A stretch of DNA of 7,210 bases from Treponema sp. (GCA_031275515.1 JAISOQ010000161.1:1-7210), one strand, 5' to 3'. Shown: positions 1 to 6,678, counted from the first letter of the stretch. Notes: a model not told the origin generated them from the letters alone. A program made the numbers and translations.

Positions 1-111
1 CCTGAACCCCCTCCCTGACACACACCCCCCACCCCCCCCCTTACCCCCACCTGGGGGTGCCCACCCCCCCCCCCCCCCGCGGGGGCGCCCCCCCACAGGA
101 GAACAGTGTTG
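1..111. repeat. Low-complexity C-run tract downstream of the hydrolase gene
   Basis: The stretch is dominated by homopolymer C runs on the plus strand: about 6 Cs at 25-30, 9 at 32-40, 15 at 64-78 and 7 at 88-94. G runs sit at 53-57 and 81-85. Two short inverted repeats are visible: CCCCC-acct-GGGGG at 44-57 and the palindrome around 81-92. On the minus strand, as transcribed past the hydrolase stop codon, it reads as repeated G runs separated by short spacers, which has quadruplex-forming potential. I see no gene and no T-tract terminator here. It may be a genuine slippage-prone tract or an assembly or sequencing artefact near a contig end. Confidence 0.75.
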
Positions 112-1911
112 TTATTCACCGTAAACCTCTAATTCAGCAACCTGTCCATTGGTACCGCCGCTGTTTGAGGTAAATGACAGTTGTACGTATCTCGTTGTTA
201 CGTCCAGGGGGATTACCACCGTATTGGCGTTGGAAGCCGGATCGAAAAGATAGTCCGCTTCAGCAGCCGCTGTGGTAAAATCCGTACCATTGCCGCTCAC
301 TTTTACCTCAAAACGCTGTGTGCGTTTTGCCCACATACGCTGGGGATTCAGTTTTACTACCAGGGTAGTGATTCTGGCGGGAGTTGTAAGGTCAACGTAT
401 ATGGTTCCCGGATACTGGCGGGCGGCGCCTTCCCAATAGGTCGACACATCGCCGTCAACAGCCTTGTTTACGGTCCAGACGTCAATCTTGCTGGAAGCCA
501 CGGCAGGCTTGCCCAGGGCCAGGTTTTTGCGCCCTGCGGGATCAAAAGCCGCCGCCGGTTCGCCGGCGCTTCCCGCGGGTTCAAAGAGCAGAGGGCTTAC
601 CGAAAAATCGAATTTGATACCCGCGGCCCTTACCGCGGTCCTGAATTTTCCAGCGTCCCCTGCAAACAATATGTCGTAGAGGGCGGCGGCCTGCCGTTTC
701 TGTTCATCCGTGGACTTTTCCGAAACCGCCGTCTTGTAAAGCTCTATGGGTATCCGCAGATCACTGTAATTAAAGGGAAAATCTGCTTCCCATTGCTTCC
801 GCTTGTCCTGAAGGTATTCCAGTTCTTTATACCCGCGTTCTATGGTCGGTTCGATAATGGTTCCTTCTCCGTAATCATTCCAGGTTTGAATCTGAATGAT
901 GTTTGCCCGGGCCCGCTCCGCGGCGGTGTAGGTAAGTTTAAATGTTTCGCCCCCTGAATAATCCAGGAAACCATAACTCTTGCCGCCGGCCTGGGCATAA
1001 ATATCGTGGAAACCGGGCATGGCGGTACCGACCACAAAGGGTTTGGCTTCCTGCTTCCGGTAAAAATCGTTCAGGTATTTTACCAGGCTTGGGACGGACA
1101 ACTTGCCCCCTGAAGACAAATGCATGGGACTCCAGTTTTTCGTGCCGTCAGCCCAGTTGGTCCTGGCGTCAAGGTCGATAAAGAAAGGCTTGGGATTAAC
1201 ATTGGACCAGATCTCCTCCCATTCGCCTTTCTGATAGAAATACTGCGGGCCGAAGCAGAGTACCAGGGGACGGCCCTCTACCTTGACATAATCTTCGTCC
1301 TGGAACCAGTTCTGCTGCATCCAGGTAAAGGTTTCTTTCGCGGTACTCCGGCCCTGATCTTTAGGGATTATGCCGAATTCGATAAGGTGCTTAATGCTCT
1401 GATCTTCGTATACAATTGCGTATTTGAGGCCCCGTTTCTTGAGTACTTCAATAAGGGCCAGCGTCGCCTCATGAATGGGTTTATAGTCCACCCCTTCGGC
1501 GATGCCGTACCAGTCGATAACCACCCCGTCAATTCCGGCCATTTTCATCAGCGCCGCCTGATACTCCAAAACCGCCGGATCGTTGGAATCGTAAGGTCCC
1601 GTTAAAGGGTAATAATGGGAAGAAATATTCGCCCGCCCGTTGGGCAGTATTTCCGCAGGGTCGAATTTAGCGCCTCCCTGCTGCCAATGAAAACCGTACC
1701 GCTGAAACCAGGGCATGTAATGGGCCAGCACAAGGGGCTGTTTATCCTCCCGGAGGGCGGGCGTACCAATCTGGAGCTGGCTATAGGCCGCCTCAAATAT
1801 CTTTTGGTAATCTTCGGCAGCCTCCGCCTTTTTGGGAAGCAGCGTTGTCGTACAAGCCGCAGCCATAAGGCCGCATATCAGGATGCCCGGAACTAAAAAA
1901 ACATTTTTCAT
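112..1911 (-). CDS. Secreted GH71/GH99-like glycoside hydrolase lipoprotein with C-terminal discoidin (F5/8 type C) domain
   Basis: About 599 residues from the ATG at 1911. The start is chosen because GAGG lies 6 nt upstream and it yields a compact lipoprotein signal peptide (hydrophobic core, then LMAAAC with Cys20). An ATG at 1926 with AAGG 4 nt upstream is a fair alternative; a TTG at 2007 overlaps the promoter and is unlikely. Residues ~58-370 are a TIM-barrel-type GH71/GH99-like domain: it opens with LVLAHYMPWF, has GIDGVVIDWYG in the middle, and ends with WNDYGEG at 344-350. D346 and E349 fall where the acidic catalytic pair of these families lies. Residues ~462-598 are a discoidin domain (NLALGKPAVASS, AVDGDVSTYWE, TRYVQLSFTSNSGG). 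A short Ala/Gly/Pro linker joins them. Likely an outer-surface or periplasmic endo-glycosidase. Substrate candidates are alpha-1,3-glucan (GH71, fungal cell wall) or alpha-mannan (GH99). Own promoter and operator lie upstream. Confidence 0.85.
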   Translation of the reverse strand: MKNVFLVPGILICGLMAAACTTTLLPKKAEAAEDYQKIFEAAYSQLQIGTPALREDKQPLVLAHYMPWFQRYGFHWQQGGAKFDPAEILPNGRANISSHYYPLTGPYDSNDPAVLEYQAALMKMAGIDGVVIDWYGIAEGVDYKPIHEATLALIEVLKKRGLKYAIVYEDQSIKHLIEFGIIPKDQGRSTAKETFTWMQQNWFQDEDYVKVEGRPLVLCFGPQYFYQKGEWEEIWSNVNPKPFFIDLDARTNWADGTKNWSPMHLSSGGKLSVPSLVKYLNDFYRKQEAKPFVVGTAMPGFHDIYAQAGGKSYGFLDYSGGETFKLTYTAAERARANIIQIQTWNDYGEGTIIEPTIERGYKELEYLQDKRKQWEADFPFNYSDLRIPIELYKTAVSEKSTDEQKRQAAALYDILFAGDAGKFRTAVRAAGIKFDFSVSPLLFEPAGSAGEPAAAFDPAGRKNLALGKPAVASSKIDVWTVNKAVDGDVSTYWEGAARQYPGTIYVDLTTPARITTLVVKLNPQRMWAKRTQRFEVKVSGNGTDFTTAAAEADYLFDPASNANTVVIPLDVTTRYVQLSFTSNSGGTNGQVAELEVYGE

Positions 1912-1949
1912 CTTTAACCTCGACATTTTGCCTTCAAATGCAGATTTAG

Positions 1950-1963
1950 GTTTAACGTTCAAC
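1950..1963 (-). promoter_or_regulatory. Candidate LacI-family operator for the hydrolase
   Basis: GTTTAACGTTCAAC is a 14-bp palindrome with 12 of 14 positions symmetric and the core AACGTT. A central CpG flanked by A/T is the hallmark of LacI/PurR-family operators, where a leucine of the hinge helix is inserted at the CpG step. It lies about 6-19 nt downstream of the expected transcription start, a position suited to blocking initiation or elongation. The neighbouring repressor gene has the matching hinge sequence. I did not find another AACGTT-centred palindrome in the window. Confidence 0.6.
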
Positions 1964-1974
1964 TTTGATGATAA

Positions 1975-2004
1975 ATTATACAGAGGTTTTTTTAATATTG
2001 TCAA
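1975..2004 (-). promoter_or_regulatory. Sigma70-type promoter of the hydrolase gene
   Basis: On the minus strand TTGACA (2004-1999) and TATAAT (1980-1975) are both perfect consensus hexamers, separated by 18 nt. Transcription would begin near 1969, giving a leader of roughly 45-60 nt to the ATG at 1926 or 1911. The promoter sits directly after the T tract of the repressor's terminator, so the hydrolase is transcribed separately. A hexamer pair this close to consensus fits a strong promoter that needs a repressor. Confidence 0.8.
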
Positions 2005-2016
2005 CAAAAATTTTCT

Positions 2017-2059
2017 AAAAAAATCAAAAGACCGGAAAGCGCCAGCCCGCCAAACCGGT
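2017..2059 (-). terminator. Intrinsic terminator of the LacI-family gene
   Basis: About 23 nt after the repressor stop codon, the minus strand has a hairpin closed by ACCGG/CCGGT (2059-2055 with 2035-2031). An internal loop and a further short GCG/CGC stem lie inside it. It is followed by CTTTTGATTTTTTT. The stem is imperfect, but the U-rich tail is clear. Confidence 0.65.
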
Positions 2060-2082
2060 GCCTGTTACGCCCTGTATGCCCG

Positions 2083-3108
2083 TTACCGTCCCGAACCGCG
2101 TATGTCCCGCACGGAATCCCGTTCCACAAGGCTTACCGGCAGAACAATATTCCGGGACTCCGGCTCTTTTCCTTCAAGGCAGTCCATCATGATCCCGGCG
2201 GCGACGGTTCCCTTTTCCACGACATTCTGGTGTATCGTGGTGAGAGGCGGAGTAATAATCGGATTGAAGAACACGTCGTCGAAACCGATGATCGAAATAT
2301 CCCGGGGAACCCGCCGCTTTCCCCTGGCAAGCCCGGTGATGATGCCCGCCGCCAGTATATCCGCCGTGGCGAATACCGCGGTTATATCTCTCCTAAGGCT
2401 TAACTCAAGGCCCAGGGCTATTCCTTCGTCAATGGTCAGTTCCTTCCGGTACACGTTCCCGGGAGAAAAAGGAATGTTGTTCTTCCTCAGCGCCGACCTG
2501 TAGCCTTTAAAACGCTCCTCAATAACCCCGTGCTTGTGAAAAGGGGGCGCGGCAAAAATTATGTTCCGGTGGCCCTTGTCAATCAAGTGCTGTACGGCCA
2601 TAAAGCCTCCCCGGTAATCTTCCAGCCCCACGTTGATGATCTTGTCGTTCTTTATATAACTGTCCAGCAGGACCAGGGGCTTGTTCGCCTCCAGCAGGCG
2701 GGTAAAAAAACTGTCGTCAAAAAGGCCGGTCAAAATCACCCCGCCAAGGTTCCAGTTGTTGAACAGGGAATACAACTCATCCTCGTCCGCTACGGTGCGG
2801 ATCATCATATAATAGCCCCGCTCCCGGAGGGTTTTCTCAATGCCCCCAAGGAGCGCGGCGTGAAACGGGTCTTGCAGGAAGCTGATGGGCTGTGCCTGAA
2901 AGAGGTGGTTGATTACTCCGATAATCCGGGAAGATTTGCTTACCAGCGCCCGGGCGGACATGTTCGGGACATAGTTGTACATCTCTATGATTTTATTGAT
3001 CCGCTCGATGGTTTGCGGCGCCACACGGGTTTTTCTATGGTGAATAACATTTGATACGGTAGTTACGCTGACTCCTGCGGCCTGGGCAATATCTTTTATT
3101 GTTGACAT
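2083..3108 (-). CDS. LacI-family transcriptional repressor, probably of the adjacent hydrolase
   Basis: 341 residues from the ATG at 3108, which has GGTGG 5 nt upstream. A GTG three codons earlier has no comparable ribosome-binding site. Residues 3-24 form the helix-turn-helix (TIKDIAQAAGVSVTTVSNVI). Residues 47-57 carry the hinge YVPNMSARALVS-type sequence, with Leu55 corresponding to the leucine that intercalates at the operator's central CpG. Residues ~62-335 are a periplasmic-binding-protein-like sugar-binding domain with the usual signposts: GLEDYRGGFMAVQHLIDKGH (160-180), the effector-binding arginine in ERFKGYRSAL (R199), and IIGFDD (273-278). Length is normal for the family. It has its own terminator, and its product most likely binds the palindrome at 1950-1963. 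The effector sugar cannot be read from sequence; a mono- or oligosaccharide product of the hydrolase is the natural guess. Confidence 0.9.
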   Translation of the reverse strand: MSTIKDIAQAAGVSVTTVSNVIHHRKTRVAPQTIERINKIIEMYNYVPNMSARALVSKSSRIIGVINHLFQAQPISFLQDPFHAALLGGIEKTLRERGYYMMIRTVADEDELYSLFNNWNLGGVILTGLFDDSFFTRLLEANKPLVLLDSYIKNDKIINVGLEDYRGGFMAVQHLIDKGHRNIIFAAPPFHKHGVIEERFKGYRSALRKNNIPFSPGNVYRKELTIDEGIALGLELSLRRDITAVFATADILAAGIITGLARGKRRVPRDISIIGFDDVFFNPIITPPLTTIHQNVVEKGTVAAGIMMDCLEGKEPESRNIVLPVSLVERDSVRDIRGSGR

Positions 3109-3130
3109 GAAAACCACCCCGATTTTTCAA

Positions 3131-3159
3131 ACTCTACCGCAGTCTTTCCTGCCGGTAAA
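3131..3159 (-). promoter_or_regulatory. Possible promoter of the LacI-family gene
   Basis: On the minus strand TTTACC (3159-3154) and TAGAGT (3136-3131) are separated by 17 nt; each matches four of six consensus positions. The predicted start would lie only about 15 nt before the ATG at 3108, just enough to hold its ribosome-binding site. This is weak support. Read-through from the upstream phosphofructokinase gene is the alternative, since I see no convincing terminator between them. Confidence 0.3.
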
Positions 3160-3183
3160 GAAATTCTTCACAGACGAGTCTGT
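3155..3183. promoter_or_regulatory. Two abutting palindromes upstream of the LacI-family gene
   Basis: ACAGAC-ga-GTCTGT (3170-3183) has perfect 6-bp arms with a 2-bp centre. Next to it, 3155-3171 (GTAAAGAAATTCTTCAC) is a 17-nt near-palindrome with one mismatched pair around a single central base. The second overlaps the possible -35 hexamer of the repressor gene. They could be protein-binding sites. The first could also contribute to a weak stem-loop ending the phosphofructokinase transcript, but it has no proper U tract. Neither resembles the AACGTT-centred palindrome in front of the hydrolase. Confidence 0.3.
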
Positions 3184-3224
3184 CCCAAAACTGAATTTTT
3201 AGGAATGCATCAGACCAAGAGAAC

Positions 3225-4331
3225 TCACACTCCCATGCAGGTTCCCACGGAAACGGCGGTGTCTATCATGTAGTGATCCGCCGGCACGGTTTTGACCTTG
3301 CCCGCAGGAACGCTCAAGTCCACGGAGCCGATCCCGTCGCCGATAAGGGCTGCCATCCTGCCGTATTCCCCCCGGGCCAGAAGGTCCGCCGCCGCGGTCC
3401 CCAGGCTTGTGGCCAGGACCCGGTCAGAGGCGCTGGGTATGCCGCCCCGCTGCATGTATCCCAGGACGGTGGCCCTGGTTTCCATACCCGTCTCGGCCTC
3501 GATTTCCCTGGCTACCCGGTAGGCTGCGGAAGGGGCGCCGGACTGTTCGCGGTATTTCTTCCGCTCCTTCTTCTCCATTTTGGCTTCCTCCGCCGAAAGG
3601 GCCCCCTCGGCGACTACCACAATGGAAAAAGTTTTGCCGCTTTGCAGGCGCGCTTCCAGATGCCGGCTTATGGCCTTAATATCGTAGGGAATCTCTGGAA
3701 TGAGGATCACGTCCCCGCCGCCTGCAACCCCGGCATACAGGGCAAGCCACCCGGCCTTGTGACCCATGAGTTCTATCACCATCACTCGGTTATGGCTCTG
3801 GGCGGTGGAATGAAGCCGGTCTATGGCTTCGGCGCCTATGTCCAGGGCGGAATGAAAGCCGAAGGTCCGGTCAGTGCCCGCGATGTCGTTATCAATGGTT
3901 TTGGGAAGCCCCAACACATTAAGCCCTTCCTGCGAGAGGCGGTATCCGGTGGTATTGGTGCCGTTCCCCCCCAACACTACCAGGCAGTCAAGGTTGAGTT
4001 TCCGGTAGTTTTCTATGATCGCCCCCACCTTATCCCCGCCGATTTCATCCAGCCCGTTTTGAGGCTTGCCCTGGTTTTTAAAGGGCTTTTCCCGGCTGGC
4101 CCCCAGGATAGTGCCTCCCCGGGTCAATATGCCGGAAAAATCCGCAGGCTGCAAAATACGCCAGGATTCATCAATAAGACCCCGGTATCCGTTGGCAATG
4201 CCGACTATGGCCATGTTGTACCGGTCATGAGCCGCCCGGCATACCCCGCGTATGGCGGCGTTCAGCCCCGGACAATCCCCCCCGGCGGTAAGTATCCCTA
4301 AGGTCCTGGTAGCGCTGTATCTCGTTTCCAT
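3225..4331 (-). CDS. 6-phosphofructokinase (PFK family, GGNGT/PKTIDND subtype)
   Basis: 368 residues from the ATG at 4331 (GGA 5 nt upstream). The open frame extends further upstream to a GTG at 4472, but that would run back through the terminator, and the protein family begins at about residue 11. It phosphorylates fructose 6-phosphate to the 1,6-bisphosphate in cytoplasmic glycolysis. Motifs in order: GILTAGGDCPGLNAAIRG (12-29, phosphoryl-donor site), GGNGT (121-125), LPKTIDND (142-149, catalytic Asp147), MGHKAGWLALYAG (189-201, sugar-phosphate site), YMQRGGIPSASDR (292-304). The two residues that normally separate ATP from PPi enzymes (E. coli PfkA positions 104 and 124) are Gly124 and Lys144 here: the first is the ATP-type residue and the second the PPi-type. 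Donor specificity is therefore unclear, with ATP somewhat likelier. No promoter with both hexamers is evident; TATACT at 4342-4347 is too close to the start. Confidence 0.92.
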   Translation of the reverse strand: METRYSATRTLGILTAGGDCPGLNAAIRGVCRAAHDRYNMAIVGIANGYRGLIDESWRILQPADFSGILTRGGTILGASREKPFKNQGKPQNGLDEIGGDKVGAIIENYRKLNLDCLVVLGGNGTNTTGYRLSQEGLNVLGLPKTIDNDIAGTDRTFGFHSALDIGAEAIDRLHSTAQSHNRVMVIELMGHKAGWLALYAGVAGGGDVILIPEIPYDIKAISRHLEARLQSGKTFSIVVVAEGALSAEEAKMEKKERKKYREQSGAPSAAYRVAREIEAETGMETRATVLGYMQRGGIPSASDRVLATSLGTAAADLLARGEYGRMAALIGDGIGSVDLSVPAGKVKTVPADHYMIDTAVSVGTCMGV

Positions 4332-4389
4332 AACTATCCACAGTATAAACCCATAGTAAAAACAGGACCAGGGCCCAGGTTCCTGCACT

Positions 4390-4421
4390 AAAAAAACCGC
4401 CGCCCCGGTTTGGAGCGGCGG
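4390..4421 (-). terminator. Intrinsic terminator between the lipoprotein and phosphofructokinase genes
   Basis: On the minus strand CCGCCGC (4421-4415) pairs perfectly with GCGGCGG (4403-4397) across an 11-nt loop, followed immediately by seven Ts (4396-4390). This is a textbook intrinsic terminator. It ends transcripts from the lipoprotein gene or the structured element, 58 nt before the phosphofructokinase start codon. Its upstream arm overlaps the first bases of the conserved 21-nt block of the repeat element. Confidence 0.85.
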
Positions 4422-4487
4422 CCTGTTACCGGTCCCGGAAAGGCCCCTGGGGGATCGATGCGCCAGCCGCACCGTCCCGCAGAGGGG
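4418..4487 (-). repeat. Structured GC-rich element, copy 1 (possible ncRNA, UTR element or mobile repeat)
   Basis: Two blocks are shared with the element at 7091-7192. Block A (4449-4478) matches 7163-7192 at 27 of 30 positions; block B (4418-4438) matches 7091-7111 at all 21. Read on the minus strand, block A forms a hairpin: GTGCG pairs with CGCAU around a 5-nt loop (4472-4458), with GGGA/UCCC outside it. CCCCU (4487-4483) pairs with AGGGG (4448-4444) further out. The G-U pair at the top of the inner stem would be an A-C mismatch on the opposite strand, which favours minus-strand transcription. Between A and B there are 10 nt, and AGGCC/GGCCU can close block B (4420-4424 with 4441-4445). 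A terminator follows directly. Confidence 0.6.
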
Positions 4488-4502
4488 TAGTGTTCATACC
4501 CC
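4484..4502 (-). other. Stem-loop in the lipoprotein 3' region
   Basis: On the minus strand GGGGUA (4502-4497) pairs perfectly with UACCCC (4489-4484) around a 7-nt loop. The CCCC arm (4487-4484) is the same segment that could form the outer stem of the conserved hairpin of the repeat element, so the two foldings are mutually exclusive. Confidence 0.45.
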
Positions 4503-4512
4503 GGTCATGATA

Positions 4513-4542
4513 AATGCGGCGAACAAGACAACCGCCGCCATT
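4513..4542 (-). other. Stem-loop immediately after the lipoprotein stop codon
   Basis: Minus-strand AATG-g-CGGCG pairs with CGCCG-CATT around an 11-nt loop: nine base pairs with one bulged G, starting 5 nt after the stop codon. No U tract follows, so it is not a simple terminator. It may protect the 3' end of the mRNA or belong to the structured region extending to 4390. Confidence 0.45.
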
Positions 4543-4547
4543 CATCT

Positions 4548-6578
4548 TTACTTTATCGTAAGGTTTCCCTGGTCAAATCTCGGTATCCCCCACACTCCGG
4601 TACTCTTCAGTATCGAACTCAGATTGTAGTACGACTGATACCCTATGGGAATCACTTCCTTGTACGCTGTGGTTTTCGGATTGACTTCCGTGGAGCCGTT
4701 ATCTATGGTCGTACCCATAGGCAGCAAGAAGTGCTTGTAAACATAGTCCGGACGCACAAAGAAGAGGTAATTCTCCTCTTTCTTAGGATCGAGCTGACCA
4801 GGATTAGCATAACCGCGTATCCTGCCGTCTCCTTCTATAAAGAAGATATAGTAACCGGTGACGGATTTAGCCGGCCAGTTTATCGTCACGTCCGCCCAGT
4901 TGTAGTCGTTCGCGAGAACAGAGCTTGTGCCGCCGTAGCTTTTCTGCATCGGGTAGTACTGAGCCTGAGGATACATCGCCTGGAAGTCTTTTAACCGCCT
5001 GGTCTCATCCGGCGTCTCTCCATTAAGGGAGGTCCACTTCTTTCCGGTGTGCCCGGTGCGGTATACGCCTTCGTGGTATCCGTCGTTCATGACTGGTACA
5101 ACGGCGATCTGGGTTATAGTATCGATGGACTTAGGCATCCTTATTATCCTGAGGGTGAATGTCGCCGGAATCGTCTTGATGATAAGGGGAGCGCTCACCT
5201 CACCGTCCTTATAAACAATTACATACACATCATAATTGCCCTTTGTCCCGGGAACCGTTATCCCCTGCGTCTGCTTCCCGGGTCCTGCCTCGGCCAGGAG
5301 GCCATAGGCGGAATAATCAGGAGGACCTTTCCCGGCCTCCACTACCGCATAGTACACCTCAGCGGTCCCGGTATACCCGCCGGTAGTAAAGCTAATCTTA
5401 GGCGTAGTTGAGGTCCAGGGGCCTTCAAATACCCCGCCGCTAACCGTTAAAGCGCTCCCCGCCGCCGGTGTCTTGACCGCTACCTTATACCGTACTGCGC
5501 CGTTCCCGTTTGCATTGGGAGTCCTCACCGTTTCCGAAAAGAGGCGATTAAAACTGGTAAAGTCCGTATCATCGTTCTGGGCCTCGTCGTTTACGCCGTT
5601 ACGGATGATCCATACCGGTTCGTTACTCCCCTCCAGGTTAAAGGCCGATTTTTCGTTAAACTGCGTCCAGGGGTTTGTTTTACCGCCCGTCAGGTTGAAC
5701 GGCACGTATTCCAGCTTAAAGTTCACCGAACCGGCGTTCCCTATGTTCCCAAAGCCCGTTGTATTCCGTATTGACCGGGTGATGACGTTTCTGTTCAGCG
5801 TTGAATCTTGCCATGTTACAGCCGTGTCCCTTACCAGGGTCTCCGCTTTCCGGAGCAGCAAAGCGTCCCCGGCCTCGGAGTTTATCAGCTTCTGGGCCGT
5901 AACCAGGCCGATCCGCCAATTCCCCGTAAGTCCTTCCTTTATCGTCCATTTTACATCCCAGCCAGCAGGATGCAGGATAACCTCTCCGGGCGTCCCTGTT
6001 GAATCTAAGGCCGGTTCGGCGGTCTTCCCTCCCGATGCAGATGTAAACACCGTATCCACCACCACAGGCCACATCGTTATCGTGACCTTCCCGCTCCCGG
6101 TTACCTGTTCTTCCTTGAATCCCGCGGCCAGCAGGGTCGGCGGATTGCCGGTGTACACATAGTCTTCTCCGGGGGTTTCCTTTTTATAGTCCCGTTCCCA
6201 GTGTCCCAGCAGCAAAAGGAAATAATAGGTCTCCCCAAAAGGCAGGACCCCTATTTTGAGCACCGCTTCATCGTCCTCATCCCTTCCCCGGCGCACCTCG
6301 TCAAAGGCGACGATATTTCCCTTTCCATCCGCCACGACAAGCTGGACGAAGTTGCTGATGCCGCCCTTTATCCGCGCCGCGTCAGGTCCGGCTGCCGATC
6401 TCCCCTTCTCCTTGCTCTCAATATCCCTCTCCTCCCCTATCTCTATATCAACCGTAAAAGGCTCGATATTCGAATCATCCTGCTTTTGCGGTATGACGGT
6501 AATAGAATTAAAACATCCTGCAAGTAAGACTGCCAGAAAACCGAGTGTGAAAAAAACCATTAGTCTCACATTTTTCAT
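4548..6578 (-). CDS. Large orphan lipoprotein of unknown function
   Basis: 676 residues from the ATG at 6578, with AGG 7 nt upstream; a stronger AAGGAG lies too far away (14 nt). The N-terminus is a classic lipoprotein signal: MKNVRLMVFF, a hydrophobic core, and a perfect lipobox LAGC with Cys22. The mature protein is therefore lipid-anchored on the envelope. A charged, probably flexible linker covers ~30-70. Residues ~70-175 look beta-rich (KGGISNFVQLVVADGKGN, LPFGETYYFLLLLGHWERDY). Residues ~365-470 resemble one or two Ig-like beta-sandwich units (GTAEVYYAVVEAGKGPP, NYDVYVIVYKDGEVSAPLII). The C-terminal third is rich in Tyr, Trp and Phe (YGGTSSVLANDYNWADVTINWP, YLFFVRPDYVY), as in surface or carbohydrate-contacting proteins. 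I recognise no catalytic motif and cannot assign a family. It is probably monocistronic: a long gene-free region precedes it and a terminator follows. Confidence 0.85.
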   Translation of the reverse strand: MKNVRLMVFFTLGFLAVLLAGCFNSITVIPQKQDDSNIEPFTVDIEIGEERDIESKEKGRSAAGPDAARIKGGISNFVQLVVADGKGNIVAFDEVRRGRDEDDEAVLKIGVLPFGETYYFLLLLGHWERDYKKETPGEDYVYTGNPPTLLAAGFKEEQVTGSGKVTITMWPVVVDTVFTSASGGKTAEPALDSTGTPGEVILHPAGWDVKWTIKEGLTGNWRIGLVTAQKLINSEAGDALLLRKAETLVRDTAVTWQDSTLNRNVITRSIRNTTGFGNIGNAGSVNFKLEYVPFNLTGGKTNPWTQFNEKSAFNLEGSNEPVWIIRNGVNDEAQNDDTDFTSFNRLFSETVRTPNANGNGAVRYKVAVKTPAAGSALTVSGGVFEGPWTSTTPKISFTTGGYTGTAEVYYAVVEAGKGPPDYSAYGLLAEAGPGKQTQGITVPGTKGNYDVYVIVYKDGEVSAPLIIKTIPATFTLRIIRMPKSIDTITQIAVVPVMNDGYHEGVYRTGHTGKKWTSLNGETPDETRRLKDFQAMYPQAQYYPMQKSYGGTSSVLANDYNWADVTINWPAKSVTGYYIFFIEGDGRIRGYANPGQLDPKKEENYLFFVRPDYVYKHFLLPMGTTIDNGSTEVNPKTTAYKEVIPIGYQSYYNLSSILKSTGVWGIPRFDQGNLTIK

Positions 6579-6678
6579 AATATAACCTAGAACTCCTTAC
6601 AATCTTCCCGCTACAAGGAAGGTATTGCCGGAACAGAGGGACAAAAACATAGTCATTTGAGCGGAAAAAGTTCTTTGG

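Noticed and set aside
1912..2007. N-terminal extension of the hydrolase to the TTG at 2007
   Set aside because: It overlaps the -35 and -10 hexamers of a near-consensus promoter and would bury the lipoprotein signal peptide inside the protein.
3175..3190. GAGTCTGTCCCAAAAC, reminiscent of insertion-sequence ends
   Set aside because: No matching inverted copy, target duplication or transposase is visible in the window; the resemblance is too vague to call a mobile element.
4332..4472. N-terminal extension of phosphofructokinase to the GTG at 4472
   Set aside because: The extension would be encoded by the terminator and repeat element and is not similar to the family; METRYSATRTLGILTAGGDCPG is a normal start.
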